This document shows, piece by piece, positions 1-10,645 of a DNA stretch of 64,000 nucleotides. The notes below the pieces were generated by a model. That model did no database searches. It had not been told where the DNA came from and saw nothing but the letters and a program-made list of their open reading frames with translations. How positions within the stretch are numbered: position 1 is the first letter of the stretch; each line of letters starts with the position of its first letter. Source of the stretch: Pogonophryne albipinna (lineage: Eukaryota > Chordata > Actinopteri > Perciformes > Artedidraconidae); the NCBI GenBank assembly GCA_028583405.1, contig CM053256.1, positions 13,505,087 through 13,569,086 of the forward strand, in the 5' to 3' direction. The position numbers were made by a program, and so were the translations under genes.

Positions 1-852
1 AGCGTTAGCTATCGTCTGACCACACTATTAGCTTCACGTTCAGTTGAAGCCGCGTGCGGCTGATTTTTATTTATGCCTGTCTGTAGCTTTATCACTCCCA
101 ATGAGCCCTAGACATTTATGTACTCGTAATATTTTCAATTAAACACAAGCTTTCTAAGCAGGCTCACGTTAACCAGCTTCCTATGTACAATTGTTGTTTG
201 GGAAATGTTCAGCCGCCCCCTGGCTGCATACGATACTCATGAAACCCTGCACATACACAAAAGTCTTGGTACATAATGGTCATGTTCAACGTCAGGGAAA
301 TCCTGCCAGAGCTCAGTTTGCTCAACACAGCTCATGTTAAATGGCCTCTTCCCTATCAAATTATTTTACATACTTTATAATACTACGTACAGATTTGGTC
401 TTTTGAAAATATCCATTTGCTATTTCAGTTTGCTGAGACATTTCTTTGGTCGAGATTCTAGTAAATAACAATAGTGTTTATAGTATTGTGAATATTAAAT
501 AAAAGACAAAGCTGCGAAGGTATTGAAAATATAACTTACAACAAAGACATTTTGTTCTATGGTAAACCATTAACATTTTGTAACGTTTCCTGTTGTGTTC
601 TTGTATCATCTGAATAGAGCAGAATTGCTGAAATGGTCAGGTTTTAGACAGTTTTCTTCATCAGTAAATGTTATACTGAGTTAAGAGGGAGATTTCAAAC
701 TACAGCAGCATTATTTAAGTTTTCAATTACCTGCAGAATATTGCATTTTGCATTTTGAAGTGAATTTTCTCACTGTGCAGGAGTTTAAATGTAATTGTTT
801 TTACATAATGTTGCTGATTGGACCCAGCAAAAATAATATAAATGATAAATGG

Positions 853-901
<49 letters not shown>

Positions 902-1239
902 CAATATTTGGATCGGTCCTGATGCTCTATATTGGATTGTGATATCCCTGTTAGTGCATCCCTTTTGAATTGTTTGAATCCTGAGGAAAAAAAAATATAT
1001 ATACATATACAATCATCACTTTTATACAAAGTCCAGGTCCAGTGGGGGAGGCCCAAAAGTAGAATTTGAAATACTTGTAAAAGGCCCAGCTTTCATAGCT
1101 GTATTGTCTGCCATAAATTTCATTCAGAATTGTATTTGGTTCTGTGGTTGTGCCAAAACAACATTTTAAATCTATGTGTGTATGTTTGTTGTGTACTGAT
1201 ATTTTGGAAATGGGTATCTCTGAATTTTGACACCCTTAA
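1..1239. other. Unannotated AT-rich DNA
   Basis: I see no gene, exon or classifiable transposon here. The stretch is AT-rich intergenic-looking DNA whose only clear landmark is the TA microsatellite at 854-899. Short open frames that cross that repeat are products of the repeat. Confidence 0.5.
854..899. repeat. (TA)n microsatellite
   Basis: About 46 bases of uninterrupted TA dinucleotides. The Tyr-Ile run in the overlapping short ORF is only this repeat translated. Confidence 0.95.
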
Positions 1240-1318
1240 CTGACTGCAGTGGGGATTGAACCAGTCTCCCCTGCTCCGAAGATCAGTGCACTTACCCACG
1301 GAACCACAGCCATCCAGT
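1240..1318 (-). mobile_element. tRNA-derived SINE head, fragment
   Basis: Read on the minus strand this resembles a tRNA-type RNA polymerase III promoter. A box A-like stretch (TGGTTCCGTGGGTAAG) is followed about 30 nt later by a box B-like GGTTCAATCCC. No complete cloverleaf or SINE body was recognised, so this is a SINE or tRNA-pseudogene fragment and not a functional tRNA. Confidence 0.55.
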
Positions 1319-1731
1319 TTTATATTTCAAAGTGAGCATTACTCCTGCTATGTGGTTGTTGTTGACAGGTCTTAATTAGTCTTGAGCATAGTAAGCCATT
1401 AAACCTGCCAGGGCTCGACATTATAAATGGCCCACTGGCCCTGAAGCACTATTTAGACACCCCGGGCCAGCATAACATACTTTCCACTTGCCCGCTCGGG
1501 CCATTAAAAATATTGCTTAAAAAAACAAAACGGTCCTGTGGTATAGGTATTTTGACTAGCAATTTTGTTAAGTTGTTTCGCGTATTAATGCTACAACATA
1601 GCGTTTCGTGAGGCGGTTGTTGGATGAAAAGCAAACAGCTGTTTGCTGCGGATCGCAACGCGAGCAGGCTCCCGTGAGTGGGAGCGCGCGCCTTCACTAC
1701 AGACTTTCGTGCCACCTAACCATTCGCCAAA

Positions 1732-2264
1732 ATGTTTTTAATACCAGCGGTATCCGGCCAAGCGCCGGGCAAAAAACTATCTTCAAATAAAAGAAAGTCA
1801 CCGGAGGAGTTAAAGGAGAGTGACAGGGAGTATGAGAAGAAGAGGGAGAGAAAGTTTCAGCCGCCCACAATGGCTTGATCGATGGAGTTGGCTTCTATAT
1901 TAAATTATTATATTATACTAAATTCTATATTGTGGTGCAGTGACGTGTCCTAGAACCCTTTTATAATTTTCGAATCATAAATGTATCGATTAGATTTATG
2001 ATTAGAAATGTATAAAAGTAGGGTAGACATGTGGATATTATCCGGCTGAACAAAACGTGCATTTATCAAACAGGTTTGTTTTCCACAGACCTTATTTCCA
2101 GCTATTTTCCAAAACCCTGTTGAGAAATCCCATTGCTTTTTTGTCGAGGGAACCAGCAGCTTATTTCCTGGTTTTAGGACGCGTCACTGCATCACTCTAT
2201 ATGATGCCAATACAGACAAGGTCTTCTGTCGGCTCTGTACATCAATGCCGACCTATGCTGACAA
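1732..2264 (+). pseudogene. N-terminal exon of hAT-type protein, split by MITE
   Basis: An ATG at 1732 opens a frame with a basic, charged stretch (KRKSPEELKESDREYEKK, then RKFQPP). After the nested MITE at 1932-2195 the frame resumes with DANTDKVFCRLC, a CxxC motif, followed by a GTAAGT splice donor at 2265. This resembles the start of ZNF862-like, hAT-derived proteins in fish (family assignment from memory). A local frame disruption before the MITE also gives a stop codon. Copy 2 (62366-62760, minus) has the same exon with the same interruption, so the host exon was already broken when the element spread. Not functional. Confidence 0.6.
1932..2195. mobile_element. Nested MITE inside the 5-bp-TSD element, copy 1
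   Basis: About 264 bp bounded by a long TIR (left GTGGTGCAGTGACGTGTCC, right the complement of GTGATGCAGTGACGCGTCC). Flanks are TCTATATT and TCTATATG, an 8-bp TSD with one mismatch, suggesting a hAT-type MITE. It interrupts the exon of the surrounding element. The same insertion is present in copy 2 at 62445-62691. Confidence 0.75.
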
Positions 2265-2698
2265 GTAAGTGAAGAGTAGAAAATATAAAAGGTATTGGCT
2301 AGAGGGAAATGTCCCAGCAGTTTAGGATAATGAAGGTTCTAATCTAATCTATTACATAGCCATTACATTTCTAACTCCTGATAATGACAGGAAGGCAGAA
2401 AGCGCATTATACTAATAATAATACTCAATAATAGCAGACATTTTTTAACAATGACCACAATATTATTATTTTAATAAACCAAATATGAACAATTCAGGAA
2501 AAACTGATGATTCAAATGTTGTAGTAATGTAGTTTGTGCATACATTACTATTGCAACAAATGTGTTCATTTTCTTCATTATTAGTCGACTTTTTTGGACG
2601 AATGCTCTTGGGCCAGTGGTTACAATGGTGGGCCAGTGACAATAAAATTCCACCGGCCCGGAGGGCCAGTGAAATTTTACCCTTAATGTCTACCCCTG

Positions 2699-2947
2699 CC
2701 TGCCCACTGGGTGGGGGGCAGATATCAATTACAACATTTTGAAATGATAATAAAGATCCTCTGCATTAAGAATCTTAAAGCAATGCAAAGTATGTTCAGA
2801 AGCTCAGATTGGAAATCTTTGTCAAGTTAAATAAATGGATTTTCTCAAACTTTTAGTATGGAAAGGATATCTATATTATGGAGTACAATGAAATTGACAC
2901 TGTAAGCCTTAAAACTGAAAACATTTTCGGAAAAGAAATAATATTAA
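2699..2947. other. No recognised feature
   Basis: Short spacer between the 5-bp-TSD element and the Helitron-like repeat. I see no exon, RNA gene or TIR in it. Confidence 0.5.
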
Positions 2948-3188
2948 TTAAAACTGCGGTCGCACATGTGCGCGCAGTGATGAGCGGGCCCTCGCGTCCG
3001 TGCGCCTGTCGGGGAGGGCAGCCGGTCGTCCCGGCGTCAAGAAGACTCGTGCGAGTCCTCGGAAATGAGCCGTTTGTCATTTCTCAAATTTTCGCGTCCC
3101 AGTTCCTCCGGGCAGCGACCCGGAAACGGATGTCGGCGCGCCGTCTCGAAGGAAAACACATTTCTCTAAAGGGTCGTCGAGGATTGAT

Positions 3189-3450
3189 TATCGAGGAGGC
3201 TGTCTGGAGGAGCCGTAACCGAGGATACACTGATTTAGAGGAGAAAGGAGAGAGGAGTCTCTCTGGAGGAGCTATAACCGAGGGTACAAAGATGTAGAGG
3301 AGAGAGGAGTCTCTGGAGGAGCTATAACCGAGGGTACACTGATGCAGAGGAGAGAGGAGTCTCTCTGGAGGAGCTATAACCGAGGGTACACTGATGCAGA
3401 GGAGAGAGGAGTCTCTCTGGAGGAGCTATAACCGAGGGTACATTGATGTA
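3189..3450. repeat. 52-bp minisatellite, about 5 copies
   Basis: Tandem units containing GGAGGAGCTATAACCGAGGG recur at 3269, 3319, 3371 and 3423, spacing 50, 52 and 52 bp, with a diverged first unit near 3195. The purine-rich AGAGGAGAGAGGAGTC part makes a strand-asymmetric tract. The period is not a multiple of three, so the ORF running into it is not a repeat protein. Confidence 0.9.
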
Positions 3451-4515
3451 TTCTCCGGAGTCGATTTCAGCCAACAGTGATGTTTAAAAGAGGCGTGACG
3501 CATGGCTGGACTTATGTCAACGAAGCACAGCTCTGCAAACTGTTGCCGTTGTGATTATAAGTTATTTAAGATGATAAAATGTGCATCAGACTTTCTGCCC
3601 TTTACCGTTTGTTTACTCACTAATCACATCTCTCCTGGATGTTAGGCTATTTTTTTTTTTATAATACAACTGCTTTCATTGTGAGGCGATGTTTACAGTG
3701 AAAACAGCTGCTGAGGTCAGTGCAGAAAGCAGAACAGTGTGTATAATATATATCGCTCAATAATACCAGGCCTACATTTCACACTTTATTTGTAGGCTTC
3801 AGGAGATATCTACAAATAAACAATAGATATTTTTCATGAAACCATATAGTGCTTCACATAATCAAATATACAAGGGCTGGAGCCTGATATTTAGTATATG
3901 CTTTAGGAGCTGTTTGTGTTTGTTGTACAATGTGTAGGTGTGTGTGTGAGAGAGAGTTGATGTGGCAGGCAGACAGGCAGGTGTCAGTAGGTTATCTGAC
4001 ATATAAATGGTCAAAAATTGCATGAAAACCGCACATTTTTCAAAATGGCCGACTTCCTGGGGGGCGGGGCTAATGGAAGGCAATTTGAAATATATGTGCA
4101 ATCATAATAGTAATGTGTATACAGCGTTTCGTGAATATCGGAAAAACCTTATGCGAGCAGTTTGGAGCAATTTGCGACATGTAAATCGTCAAAAATTGTG
4201 TATTCGCTGTTAGCTTACGACCTCCACGAGTGATTTTTCAAAATGGCTGACTTCCTGGGGGGCGGGGCTAATGGAATCTATTTACAAATATGTCCGCAAT
4301 TCCATGAGGAATGCCTGTGCCAAAATTCGTGAAGTTCTGAGAAACTATGTGACTACCACACAATAGGGGGCGCTAGTGAGCAGTTTTTTTGAAAAATTAC
4401 GTTGGTTTTTTTACATTCTCGAAAAGGTCGTGGGCTCTGACGTGTGTCCCAAGTTTTGCGTCCGAAGCTAATTTTATGCTCTCGCAATTAAAAAAAAAAA
4501 ATGTATAGGCCACGC

Positions 4516-5214
4516 TAGGGATGCTCCGATCGCCAATTTCGGGGCCGATCGCTGGAATCAGTATCGGCCGATACCGATCGAGTGGGCGTGGCCTAAATGG
4601 AAGATTTAAACTTTAAATCTTCCATTTAAAGTGATGTTTAAAACTCAGTTAATGGGGCTCATTCACTGGAGCCTCCACAAACAACAATCAACTTAATTAT
4701 TACATTCAAATTATGTACATTATTGAAGTTTACATTCACTTTGGATAATAACACGGGAGAAATGAGCAGAAGCGCTCTCTCCCTCTCCTGACAGCCTGTC
4801 AGTATCTCATGCAGCTCACTGATCCAGTAATGAGTGACCCGACAGTGAAGAATACATATATTTATAATAACTAGTTTAGCTTGTTCCAGATACAATAGCT
4901 AAGTGTGTTAGGTCTCACTCTTGTGTGTGTTGCTCCGCTTACCGGTCCAGCGGGCGGAGCTGCAGGATTTCTGCTTCACAATCACACATGTTGCATACCG
5001 CTATTTTACTGTCTTTTTCGGACACCTTAAAATAATGCCAGACCGGTGAAGCCATTTTGGCGAGCTTGTTTTGCCGCACACAGAGAAAAGTGTCATGTAT
5101 TTTACGTCATGCGATCGGCTCTCGCGATCGGCATGTTTAGAGAGCACCGATCGATCAGTAGAGAGTGAGTATCGGCCGATCTCGATCGGTGACCGATCGA
5201 TCGGAGCATCCCTA
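4516..5214. mobile_element. Non-autonomous hAT, TSD GGCCACGC
   Basis: A 699-bp element with TIR TAGGGATGCTCCGATCG at both ends and a perfect 8-bp TSD GGCCACGC (4508-4515, 5215-5222). The subterminal regions are rich in GATCGG/CCGATC repeats. Internal sequence near 4780-4850 is similar to 56560-56640, so a related relic lies at the other end of the window. No transposase. It sits inside the Helitron-like repeat and is therefore younger than it. Confidence 0.93.
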
Positions 5215-5975
5215 GGCCACGCCCACATTCTGAATTAGTTGCAACACTTTAAATCTGAGTTCGTAGTCACCCCGAGAGTATGTGTAAAAAAAAAAAATGG
5301 TGTCCATCCGCTCTTGAGTTATAAATTGGTGGTGTTTTTGGCGCCCCCTATAGTCCAAAATGAAAATGCTTTGGTGTGCCTATTTCCCAAAACAGCCTGA
5401 ACCTATCTACCAAAATCTGTGATGTTTGGATACATTGTTGATGAGTTATGAGCATTTCTTTCTAAGCCCCGCCTTTTTGCGAGTACGTTTTGATTGATGG
5501 CGGCAATATTTATCGTCCTAACATGCTCATTTTCTACGGTAATGTGTCTGACCCTCCACCGATGCTGTATACGAAGTTTGGTCTTGAAAAACTGAAAATG
5601 TAAGTGAATATTTAACTGTTTTGAACATTATGCTAATTTAAATTAAAAAAAATGTAGACTGAGCTTAGGGTTCCAAGAGGATTATTTGTAGAACAGGTCC
5701 ACCTGGATATGTGTGCAAAATTTCAGGTCATTTCGAGTTACGGTGCGACTTTGTAAATGTATTCCGAAATGGGCTTTTGATAGGTGGCGCTAGTGAGCAG
5801 GTTGGAATATTTAACCCATTGACTCCAGAATATTGTAGTTTTCACCAGTCCTGGCGTCCGTGCAAAATTATACAACTTTTGAAGCATCCTAAAGGCCTCA
5901 AAAACGGGAAACGCCAGCAGAAAAAAAAAAATAATAATTATAATAATTCCACCAATAACAATAGGTTTGGGTCCT

Positions 5976-5998
5976 AGCACATCGTGCTCGGGCCCTAA
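5976..5998 (+). other. Helitron-type 3' terminus: hairpin plus CTAA
   Basis: AGCAC-ATC-GTGCT forms a 5-bp stem with a 3-nt loop (extendable by CC/GG past one mismatch). It is followed after six bases by CTAA and then a host T. This matches the known Helitron rule of a short hairpin about 10 nt upstream of CTRR and insertion between A and T. Confidence 0.6.
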
Positions 5999-6036
5999 TT
6001 AAAACTGCGGTCGCAGTGATGAGCGGGCCCTCGCGC

Positions 6037-6205
6037 CAGCCTTCCTCTCCACCACAACAAAAGTGTCCTGATTGACGCAGATGACTGAGCCAGCTTTCTT
6101 AACGAGTTTATTGAGTCTGCTGGTGTCACCGGCTCTGATGCTGCGCGCCCATCAGACCACAGCAAAGAAGAGTGCACTGGCAACAACAGACTGGGACAAG
6201 ATTTG
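6037..6205 (-). mobile_element. LINE ORF2 C-terminal fragment
   Basis: On the minus strand the translation includes SVVASALFFAVVWWARSIRAG and then a NKLVKKAGSVI-type stretch, the region downstream of reverse transcriptase in CR1/L2-type vertebrate LINEs. It is a short scrap joined directly to the partial second copy of the Helitron flank, with no 3' tail of its own. Confidence 0.6.
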
Positions 6206-6211
6206 TCAAGA

Positions 6212-6400
6212 TGTCTGGCAGTGGCTCAGTCAGTAGGGGTTTGGACTGTGAGCCGTAGGGTCGCCGGTTCAAGTCCCCGACCATACCTAAATATGGAGTG
6301 TAGACTGCTACTTGGAGAGGTCCCGTTCACCTCCTGGGCCCTGCCGTGGTGCCCTTGCCACATTCAGAAGCAGATAATGTCTTCAGTCCACTCCAAAAAT
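6212..6400 (+). mobile_element. tRNA-derived SINE, copy 1
   Basis: Box A-like TGGCTCAGTCAGTAGGGG is followed by box B GGTTCAAGTCC, and then a SINE body with CTACTTGGAGAGGTCCC and GGTGCCCTTG. The copy at 49117-49330 shares the head and the body order, so the two belong to one family. Transcription would use an internal RNA polymerase III promoter. It is a diverged copy. Confidence 0.75.
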
Positions 6401-6638
6401 TAATCAACCATCAGTCATCTGAAAATGTCTGCAGGTGGCATGACTGAGTTGTATTTAAAGCAGTGTTTCCGCCAGACCAGGGCTGAGAGAGCGTCCACCC
6501 TGAGAGGGGGGGTGCTTGAATTTTGACTTGAGCCGTCCCTTATAGATACTGTCTTTTTACGTTAGTGAGCCGGATCATTGTGTTTTATGTGTAGTTTAAA
6601 ATGCGTGGTATTGCCTGCTTTTGTCGCTACCTTTTTAT

Positions 6639-7775
6639 CCTCTTCTACACAGCACCCCCGATACCGGGGGGAAAAATGCGTCATCTGCAGGACACAGCGT
6701 CTGAGGGCATCTTAATATTCAATAAACTATGAATGTTTTATATCCATGTAACGGGAAGAAACTCAGCTAACTGATCTTTTTTTTTTTTTTTAAACCACAA
6801 AGCTAGCGCCAAGCCTCTGAATTAGCTATGAGTGAAACCATCTTAAGGCCGTTAGCACAGAACTCTAGCTACACTGATCGATATACTTATTGAATCTGCA
6901 CAAACAAGTTTAGATAACATCCTGAGAGTCCACAGATTATAGAAATATAAGGATCATCACTGAGCGATCTGAACTTGTGACAGGGGAAGCAAATACAGAC
7001 AACACACGAGTAGCTTTAGATTGCAAAACACGGAGATATGCTCACCTTAGCTGTTATTCTGATCAAAAGTCGTGTTCAATGGCATTACGAGAAAAAACGC
7101 GGCTGAAGGTTAATCCATAGGTTATAGTAATGTGTCTGTCACTTTGAAAACATGATAATCCATAATTACATTTTTATGCAAAAATAAGAAAAAGAAGAAT
7201 TGGCTGCTAATGGTAGCCACCAGAGGTTAGTGCAGCTTCCGGTTTTTCTACGCGTCTCTCTCACTCCTTATTTGTTAAGCTGAGTGTGTATGGGGGACTT
7301 TCCCTCAAATTCCATTGGCTCTGACGGTTAGAAAGAGATGTCAATCAGCAAAATCGACCAAGGGGGGCCAGAGATATGGAAAATCCACCCAAATGACCAC
7401 AGAAGTGTTTTTTGTTTGTTGCTAAACCTCTCTAAAAAGGTCAAATGTCACTCAATCTTGATACAGGGTACTTATTATATGTTGTACTTTGGATTCCTAA
7501 AGCTTTTAGTCTACCTTACCATCATCCAAGGGTAGTTTTCCATTTTTGAACGGACACTATAATTTACAGTTTTTTACTATGTTCAATCTAAATTCTTTAA
7601 AATAAAAAACATCTATATTGATTCTGACTTTTCTACATCCAACTCACAGGTTTGTCATTACTTTGAGAAAAAAGATTATTAATTTAACCCTTTTAGAAGG
7701 GAAGATATGGTCATTTGTTCTGGGAATTTCATTTTCGAGCCTGAGACCTGAAAAACAGGCTCAGTGCTTAACAGG
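6639..7775. mobile_element. piggyBac-like MITE, copy A
   Basis: The left end CCTCTTCTACAC and right end GCTTAACAGG are flanked by TTAT (mutated) and TTAA. Copies B (21726-24717) and C (58839-60667) share the ends (CCTGTT/AACAGG) and internal blocks such as GGGAAGAAACTCAGCTAACTGA, and show perfect TTAA on at least one side. TTAA targets with CCYT-type termini are characteristic of piggyBac. At 1.14 kb and without a transposase ORF this copy is non-autonomous. Confidence 0.7.
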
Positions 7776-7779
7776 TTAA

Positions 7780-8085
7780 ACAAATGCGACACACCGCCCG
7801 GCTCATTCAAGTCCGTAGGTTCGCCTCGTTGATTTGGCTTGAATCCAAAATACTGTCACACCGGAGAGTCGAGATGTGTAGTTAGGTTTTGTAACCAATT
7901 CCATTTCACTTTAAATTCCCCGCGAGTAAGTCACACGTTGTCTCCCGCTTGTCGCTATATTATTAATTTGGCTGCTGCACGTGCACGCGTAGTGTCCTGA
8001 CCTGGCTGTGTGTCAGCCCCGCCCCTCACAGCGCGCGTGGCCGGCAGCCACAGCGCTGCTAGCTAAAATGCTGGTCACATCCTAA
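7780..8085. other. GC-rich spacer, nothing recognised
   Basis: Between copy A and the hAT at 8086 lies about 300 bp with a GC-rich end. No exon or TIR was recognised. Confidence 0.4.
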
Positions 8086-8999
8086 TAGTGTTGCACGGTG
8101 TACCGATACTTGAAAGGTACCACGATACCCTGCCATTAAAAACGTTACGATTCCTCCATTTCATTAGTATCGGTACTTTAAGAATGACGGGGAAAAGTAC
8201 TCCGGTGAGAAAGCGCTGTTTTAATAAGAGCCGTGTGTGTTCAGCGCTCTGCTTCCACTCCCTGTAGTCCCTCCCCTCTCTCATGCACGCGCTAGCTGCC
8301 AGAGCATGTGAGAAAACGAGAAGCATGGCCTGCAAGTGGGAGTGCAACTGCCGCTGCGCCTCGGCTTGTTGACACAAAAGACGCCAGAAGCGAAATTTTG
8401 AAGTATTTTAGCTATATCTCTGACAGTGAGGACAAGCCTACGGACACCACGAGGCCTGTCTGTCAGACATGTTTTAGATCCCTGCAAACCAAGGGAGCCA
8501 ACACATCAGACTTGGCTAAGCACCTCGCCGACCGGCATCCAGAGCTGTTTAAAGAATTTAAAGACAGACAGGTTAGCGAATGTGATAGATAACATAATTA
8601 CATCATGCTCAAGCCCATGCCCTCAAATCTAAGTCAAACAAGTGTCATTTATTTTGTGACGAACGTTTTCGTAGTTTGACGAGGCAATTAATGGCAATGA
8701 TAACTGTCTAATATGGCTATCTTTTTAGTTAACTTACCAATGTGGCTAACATCTGCAATGTACATTTTGTCAATAATTATTTATATTACTGTAGCCTACT
8801 ATTACATGTTAATAAAATATAAAGTTAACTATCAAATAAATCACAAACTCAAGTATAAAGCAGAGACCATGTTGTAAGAAAACACTTAACAGATAAACTA
8901 CAATTTTATTTATCATGAAAATAATAAAAGAAAAGTATCGAAAAATAATCGGAATCGCAATTCTTGACTTGGTATCGGTATCGAAACCAAAATGTTGGT
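8086..8999 (+). mobile_element. ZBED-type hAT deletion derivative, copy 1 (3' truncated)
   Basis: It starts TAGTGTTGCACGGTGTACC and runs in the same order as the complete copy inverted at 41226-42091, but stops at CCAAAATGTTGG, missing the last ~18 nt of the TIR. Hence no TSD can be shown. The end abuts LINE coding sequence at 9000, a deletion or rearrangement junction. The only coding content is one BED finger exon. Confidence 0.82.
8309..8571 (+). pseudogene. BED zinc-finger exon of a hAT transposase, copy 1
   Basis: The frame encodes a BED-type DNA-binding finger. SEILKYFSYISDSEDK is followed by the zinc ligands in CQTC and, after NTSDLAKH, LADRH (Cx2C...Hx4H). The exon ends at the donor CAG/GTTAGC (8571/8572). 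Compared with copy 2, the proper start ATGGCTGCAAG has a 1-bp insertion (ATGGCCTGCAAG near 8325), which throws the natural start out of frame. All four zinc ligands are intact here. The rest of the transposase is absent, so this is a remnant. Confidence 0.75.
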
Positions 9000-9501
9000 G
9001 AACTGGCCCTGGAATTGCTTTGGTGGGGAAGGGACAACAGCGAAGCGGGGGAGGGGGCTTGATGCGTCAGTGGAGGAGAGGCAGAATGCTCAACAAGGGG
9101 GACAGTGAGGGGGTGGTCAAAGGCATTGAAAGCTGTGGGGCCAGGCTGTGTGGTGGTGGTAGTGAAGTGGAGGGGATAGTTGAGGGCACCCTCCGTCCGT
9201 CTGTCTGTCCCTCCCTTTGAACCCTGTGATGGCATTCATTCGAGTCCACTCATCTTTGCTATTGTTCTCCTGTAGCTTGGCCTCCAGCTTGCTCCTGTAG
9301 GATTCCTTGCTCTCCCTCAGCTTCTACCTTAGGTCATGCTGGATACTTCTCATGACTTCCTTGTCCCCGGACTTGAAGGCTTCCTTTTTCTTATTTGAAA
9401 GTGATTTCGGGATGCTAGTAAGGACGCTAGTAATCTAGGGTTTATTATTTGGGAAGCAGTGTACAGTTTTAGCCGGCAAAGTGGTTTGACTATGTAGTCA
9501 G
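9000..9501 (-). pseudogene. LINE ORF2 fragment, part 2 (after endonuclease)
   Basis: Minus-strand translation gives the linker between endonuclease and reverse transcriptase of a CR1/L2-type fish LINE: a basic RxGxxEELRS-like helix region, GASWRPSYR-like residues, then a proline/serine-rich stretch (QAPSPASLLSLPHQSN). It was originally contiguous with 14099-14535; the hAT at 9502-14090 separates them and its 8-bp TSD marks the break. Downstream reverse transcriptase is lost at the 9000 junction. Several frameshifts are present. Confidence 0.7.
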
Positions 9502-10645
9502 TAGGGATGGGTATCGTTAGAATTTTATCGATACCGGTATTGCTTATCGGTATCGGTATTTTTCGATACTCTTATCGATACTTTTCAATAATTTGATGCT
9601 CAAAATTATAGACATGAATACAAGATGTGAAGATTAAACAGTCATTTTATTGTAATTGTATTGCAGAAATAACTGTATAACTTATACATTAGCTTCTCAG
9701 AAGCAGACAAAAATAAATAAAATAACTTAAAGGGGCCTGGCTCGCCCTATCATGCTTTTTGGGGTTTTCCCTCAGACAGAGGATGAAAAGAGGCTTTTAA
9801 AAAAAAAAATTAACATTTATAAATCGGTAACATCTTCATCCAGACATTTCAAACTGACAACGTAGCTCGACAAGAGATCCTTAAAACATTGTCCTACAGT
9901 GATATCATGAAAAACTGTGATATGAAGAAATTGGTAAAAAGACTAAGATGGCAAAAAGATAAAGGCGAGTACGTATATTATTCTGGATTGTACTTTTAAA
10001 TCATCACAAAATAAATGATGTGCTGAACTGAAACACGTCAAAATGTGTCTGAAGGTTTAAACATAGAACAAAGTATTTGAGCTTAAAATATGTCAATTCC
10101 TAGTAAACGACCAACACTTGCTGAACCATACATTGAAACGTTGACCTTTAACAACATTTAAATGCAGTTTTCCAATTCACAATGACATCTGTAAGTTTAA
10201 CTGGTTTATAAAGCATTCAATGAAATTATTATAGGTGTAGGAGCTCACATTAATACACTGTCAGTGTTAATAAACTAAAAAAAGACAAGGCGATGTGCCT
10301 GCAAGACTTCACTCAGGTAAACAAAACATATTACCCGTGAGCAGCAGCTAACCTGCCTGCGAGCCTTCGCTCAGGTCACATTTACACACAGCGCGGCTGA
10401 AACCTGCGAAAACGACATCTATAGTTGCCGACAGTTTAGTATTTTTAAAATACCGTTACATTTGTCCCGCAAATCCTATCAGGTTGCACTGAGGAGGACG
10501 TTGTTACCGTGCTACTGCTAGCACTGTTAGCACTAGCAGTATCGCGAGCAGCCACATTGTTTAGGCTGTCAAATACGCTGCACCGTTTTAGATTCAATGA
10601 GTGTCTAGTTTGCAAATGCTTCATTAAGTTGCTTGTGTTACCCCC

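Larger units (their letters stand above)
1409..2698 (+). mobile_element. hAT-like transposon with 5-bp TSD, copy 1
   Basis: The element starts CAGGGCTCGACATTA and ends TAATGTCTACCCCTG, an imperfect TIR pair. The flanking direct repeat is CCTGC (1404-1408 and 2699-2703), only 5 bp. A second copy lies inverted at 61926-63130 and also has a 5-bp TSD (CATTG), so the short TSD is a family trait. Inside is a degraded N-terminal exon of a hAT-like zinc-finger protein and a nested MITE. No catalytic domain is present, so it is non-autonomous. hAT assignment comes from the CAGGG ends and the exon; the usual hAT TSD is 8 bp. Confidence 0.75.
2948..5998 (+). mobile_element. Helitron-like repeat (non-coding)
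   Basis: A 3-kb non-coding repeat. Its right end carries a hairpin followed by CTAA with a T after it, the classical Helitron 3' end. Internally it has imperfect copies of about 190 bp (the motif CAAAATGGCYGACTTCC recurs near 4038 and 4230), common in fish dispersed repeats. The sequence ATTAAAACTGCGGTCGCA is present at 2948 and again directly after the 3' end. No Rep/helicase coding is visible and I could not locate a 5' TC end with confidence, so the left limit is approximate. It contains a minisatellite (3189-3450) and a nested hAT (4516-5214). Confidence 0.5.

Noticed and set aside
1409..2698. Transib element (also 5-bp TSD)
   Set aside because: Ends are CAGGG and not CACWRTG, and the exon resembles hAT-derived proteins.
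2878..3297. 139-codon frame leading into the minisatellite
   Set aside because: No domain, runs through a 52-bp repeat whose period breaks the frame; inside a dispersed repeat.
6212..6290. True tRNA gene
   Set aside because: Box A and B are present but flanked by a SINE body and no complete cloverleaf is evident.
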